From Lagopus muta (lineage: Eukaryota > Chordata > Aves > Galliformes > Phasianidae), in the NCBI RefSeq assembly GCF_023343835.1, contig NC_064437.1, positions 7,529,001 to 7,593,000 on the forward strand: DNA of 64,000 nucleotides, given 5' to 3'. The position numbers were made by a program, and so were the translations under genes. The notes beneath the pieces are model-generated. The model did not search any database, was not told where the DNA came from, and worked only from the letters and a program-made list of their open reading frames with translations. Below are positions 60,394 to 64,000 of this stretch, piece by piece. The stretch's first letter is position 1. Each line of letters starts with the position of its first letter.

Positions 60394-63300
60394 GTAAGGA
60401 GGCTTCTGGGCCTCGTGGCTTGTTCCAGGAGGTTGCAGCCACTCTCTTATTTCAGTTGCTTTACTGAGGTGAACCTGAAACCTGTTGCGGTGAGGTGTGT
60501 TGCAGTGTGGGCCTTTGCATTGGGCTGATGGATCTCCATCGTGCTGCGTTCAGAGAGGCTGTGATGTGCCCAGCAAGCGCTGTGCATCTATCTTGTCTAT
60601 TATTTATTGGAGAGGCAAATGTGCAGGGTGTGAATGTGTGTGTCCGCTGGCTTGTCACTTGCGAGGGAAGCTTCCACGCCTCTCCTCAGCTGACGGAGTG
60701 GAGTAAAAAGTGCTTTTTTGTTTGTTTGTTTTTAAATAAAGCAGCTCTGCAGTGCTTGTCACGGAGAGGATAAAGCATGAACAATGGAAATAGAAATTCA
60801 GCAATTGTTCAAATGGATTTAAGTATGTGCAAACTGTTGGTTGTCTTTTAATAGTTACTGCGGGTCAGAAGAAATGGGCACACGTTGTCCTTGTGGTCTG
60901 GGGGAAATTAAATGCTCAGTCCGTATGGACTTTTTTCATTTTAGAACAGGTAAAGTTCAGAAAAAAAAGAAAGAAAAGGATGTAGATTAAGAAACAAAAG
61001 TTATTGGTGAAACTGGACTCCAGAATTTTTTCAGTGGATTTAGCTTTAAACAACCAAACACTAAGCCATAAGGTCTATTTCATTTCAGTGGATTAATCAG
61101 GAGCACAGGCACAGCTATTGACTTTGCTTTGTGAAACTGTTTATACGAAATCAGATTTACTAGAAATTCAGGAAATGAATGTGTGTGGAAGAAAACAAAT
61201 AATCCAGAGGAAATTTAAAATGGTGTCAGTTACGGTTACAGTATTTCATTTTTAGCCTTCCTTTCAGCATTAATTTTAAATCAGCTCTTTCCAGCTGTAT
61301 CTTACTGTCCTAGTTTGAGCAAAAGAATTCTTGGTGATGTGCAAGTAAGGATTAAAGGCTGATCTTTGGTGTGATTAAATGTCCTTAGAGCGCCTTCTCC
61401 CCTGTGGTGGGGACTCTCTGAAGAGTGCAGCTTACACTTACATATGATTCATCTGATGTTCTCAGCTAGAGGACTAATTCTGCCTGTGGACAGGCATAGG
61501 AGAAGATTGGTTGCATGCAGTTTTGGGGTAATTACAAGAAGGATAAAAAAAAAATCTAAAAATCCCCCTGAGTGTTTGCATTGTTTAGCATGCATGCAAA
61601 GCAAGGAATTTGTTTTACTTTCTTCTGTTTAAAAGGTGTAAATGCCTATCCTTGCTGCTGAACTCCTTCTTCAAGGTGAGGTAAAAATAATTAACCACTG
61701 CAAACATCCAGTAGCATGTGGTTGTATAGGTCAGAAATGGAAGTTAGAATCAAGCAAGTGAAAGCACTTGATTAAAGATGTACCTTTGGGAAACCTTTTA
61801 GAAATGAATCATACTGCACTCTTTTTAGGTGAGAGCAGTGAGAGGGACAGGAAAAGGGAGAGAGTATCACACTCAACAGCTGCTCTCACCATAACTTTGT
61901 TTTACTCTTATTTGCTATGTTTTAAGCAGAAACAAAAGTTTCCCCTTCAATTTAGACTAGAAAAGAGCAGCCAAAGTGTCAGTGCTACCAGCACGTAAAG
62001 GCAAATTATCTATGCAAAAAAATTTTAGTCAATACAGAAAATTGCATTGTAATTATTGCAGAGAATTGACATTGCTACTTCTGCTCATTGGCATTCGGGG
62101 CATTTTCCATACACTGAAGCTTTTTGTGGGAACAAGGCCACCAGAACACCATGAGACAACATTAAGCAAAACCACCCAGTTATTTATTTTCTCGCTTCCT
62201 CGAGATTTCATGCATCCTGACACCTGGCGGGTTGGCTAACAATAGTAATTTGTAAAGTTATCATGCTGTCTGGCAGTCCTACTGCTCGGTGTATTACTGT
62301 GCTAATTTAGTGGAGTGGATTGCTATTGCTAGGTTTCACCTCCTAATTCCACATCTTAGAGCCTTCCTTAAGCAGCACATAATTAAAACACACTAAAATG
62401 GAAATCAGAAATTAAGCAGCTTTTGTCTTGTAGGGTGTTTGCACAGTTTGATGGGAACAGCTGTGATAAATCACGGTCCTGAATCTGCTAAGGGCATCAG
62501 CAGTTTTTACCTGTCTTCAGCATTACTGTTACAGAGATACTGCTTGTAATTCCAGCACTTAGAGTTCAGGTTTTAAAATGGAGCCTTGCTGAACCGTGTC
62601 AGTGCTTTTGTTTCCCCCGTCCCCAAAGTCCAGTATTTTTGCCCTTAGCAAATTAAAGAAGAAAAAGGCTTTTTTACTTCTCCCCCTCAAAGGCAGCTTT
62701 GTGCTACTGCAAATATTTAATCTGACTACACGCACCGCATCTGTTAATCTGATACTGCGAGGAGGAAGAAATCTAGGAGTGGTCCCGGTGTGGTGCTTGG
62801 TTTTGATCTGCTCTGAAAGAAAGCGGATACACTTGCATTTTTGACCAGGAACGATCTTTGAAACGTTCTGTGCGTCGCTTTGAAATGTTGATTGTCTTAA
62901 CCGGATGAAAAGATTAAGGTGGCTGATATAATTGGCTGCTTCCTGGAGAGCTAGCTCTTGCAGGTAAGAGCACAATGCATTGTTTTTAGTTGTAAGCCCC
63001 CAAACTTTGTAGTTTGGGATTTTGTACCCCCCTTGGAGTTTTTGCTCGGAGTTTTGAAGCTGCTTTCCCAAACGTGCATTGTTCCTGTTGCTGTGCTTTC
63101 CCACTGCACGTTGGGAATGCAGTGGGATGCTCACACTCCTGGAGCATCTTTGCTCTTCCCCTGTGTCTCTGTAGCTGCTGGTGACACAAATCTGGGTGTT
63201 GTTGCTGGTGGCAAGGCTTCCAAATTGCAGCAAAGAGTTCAGCTGGGAGCCTCACAACAGGAGAACTGAAGTTGGATGTAGGTGAGATTGAAATTTCAAC

Positions 63301-64000
63301 ACTTCTTGGTAGAAGTGGTTTCAGGGTTTCATTGAAGGCAAGATAGAAAAAGCTAAAAAATGCAGAAAGAAGCAGGAGATAACTTTTCTATCTGACAATA
63401 TAGCTGCTTATTTACAGTGCAAAAAGTGGTCCAGGACTGAGAAAAGCTGGTGGCAAGGCAGATGGAGCTCATTCAGGGCCTTGTCTTTGATCCTAGGCAG
63501 AGGCACTGCAGCCAGCACAGGATGGGCCAGGTGGGCTTTGAGGTTAGGAGATGCTCCAAATTCCTCCTCCTTTTTAAGACCCTTGCACAGTTCTGTGGTG
63601 AAAAATATCTCCTCACACTGCTGTTTGAGCGAGGAGGATGCTTAAGGGAGAGGGTCTGTGTGTCCTCTGACAGTCCTTCCCTCACAGAGGGCAGATGGTG
63701 GGCCATGGGCTGCAGGGACTGCTCATAACCCAGGTGCTGTGTGTCCTTGGCTGGCAGCTGCTGTGTGTCCTCAGCTGACATCTCATCCCCACTGAGAGTC
63801 AGACCGCTCTGCCCTGCGGAACAGGCTCTGGTAGCTGGAGCTCAAAGCCTTCCCTATAGCAGGATCCTCAGCTGAGAGATTGTGAATGTCCCTTCCTTGG
63901 AGTTAAAAAGAAAAACTTTCTCCCATCCTGTCGCAAGTTCTGACTGCAGGGAGAGTCTGCCGGCAGCTAATGCCAGATGCCTTTAATCCCAGGGTTTGTA
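60394..64000 (+). other. TRABD2B: Start of intron 2 of TRABD2B (continues past the window)
   Basis: The intron begins with the donor GTAAGG. No further exon is visible: the next TIKI exon should begin in frame after LNFSQ and eventually carry a second GxxH motif, and neither was found. The sequence is AT-rich to about 62.5 kb, with one homeodomain-motif-rich stretch near 62150-62360. The terminal 500 bp is less AT-rich and includes a 24-bp-period imperfect duplication of a GCTGTGTGTCCT-containing unit at 63736-63780. A 224-codon open frame on the minus strand (62559-63233) has no recognisable domain and is not called as a gene. Confidence 0.75.

Larger units (their letters stand above)
58560..60400. 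promoter_or_regulatory. TRABD2B: CpG island spanning the TRABD2B promoter and first two exons
   Basis: CpG dinucleotides are dense from about 58.56 kb through exon 2, in sharp contrast to the CpG-poor DNA on both sides. The richest part is 58600-58920. No TATA box stands out, so a broad CpG-island promoter with dispersed initiation is likely. Within the island are a CTCF-like motif (58738-58751), E2F-like motifs (58799-58806, 58989-58996, 59027-59034), a G-rich run (59134-59188) and a purine-rich 5' leader. The transcription start cannot be placed from sequence. Boundaries are by eye. Confidence 0.8.

Noticed and set aside
59512-60528. Reading exon 2 as a single continuous 338-codon gene starting at 59512
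   Set aside because: The first ~107 codons lie in intron 1 in a different frame from the signal-peptide exon, and good splice signals at 59531, 59832 and 60394 give the expected TIKI structure.
1-64000. CRISPR array, operon-like or phage-like structure, tRNA or rRNA genes
   Set aside because: No spaced direct repeats, dense coding or recognisable structural RNA was seen; the sequence is vertebrate intergenic DNA. A tRNAscan or Rfam search was not possible.

Overview
The window reads as vertebrate nuclear DNA, most likely from a bird. Its recognisable interspersed repeats are mainly pieces of CR1 non-LTR retrotransposons, including 3' ends of the avian type with the TCATAGAATCAT motif. A few old MIR-like fragments are also present, and no Alu-, B1- or L1-like sequence was noticed. 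No bacterial features (operons, ribosome binding sites, dense coding) are present.

The only gene that can be supported lies at the right-hand end on the plus strand. It is the 5' part of a TIKI-family gene, best matched to TRABD2B (TIKI2), a membrane-tethered metalloprotease that inactivates Wnt ligands. Coding exon 1 (59423-59530) carries the start codon and signal peptide. A 302-nt intron follows, then coding exon 2 (59833-60393) with the first half of the catalytic domain. Intron 2 starts at 60394 and runs past the end of the window, so the rest of the protein is missing. Both introns are in phase 0 and the two exons join to 223 codons. A CpG island of roughly 1.8 kb (about 58560-60400) covers the promoter and both exons. 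It contains a good CTCF-type sequence, three E2F-like sites, a G-rich run with G-quadruplex potential, and long T-rich and A-rich tracts.

The first ~58.5 kb looks like a gene desert upstream of this gene. It is AT-rich and no exon or known protein family could be recognised on either strand. It contains: a frameshifted, 5'-truncated CR1 element (27183-28250); short CR1 3' ends (30113-30243 and 38539-38592); much older CR1-like fragments (9408-9530, 17575-17730, 41095-41455 and 41625-41700); MIR-like fragments (best at 38908-39037); and simple repeats.

The least expected content is a pair of diverged, same-orientation copies of an unnamed LTR-like repeat (about 34852-35110 and 53221-53640). 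The second copy carries a perfect 19-copy tandem array of the octamer GGTTCCTC. Several AT-rich stretches with clustered homeodomain-type motifs could be long-range enhancers, which would suit a gene desert beside a developmental Wnt regulator. That is inference and needs cross-species alignment. I saw no convincing new biological system in this window.
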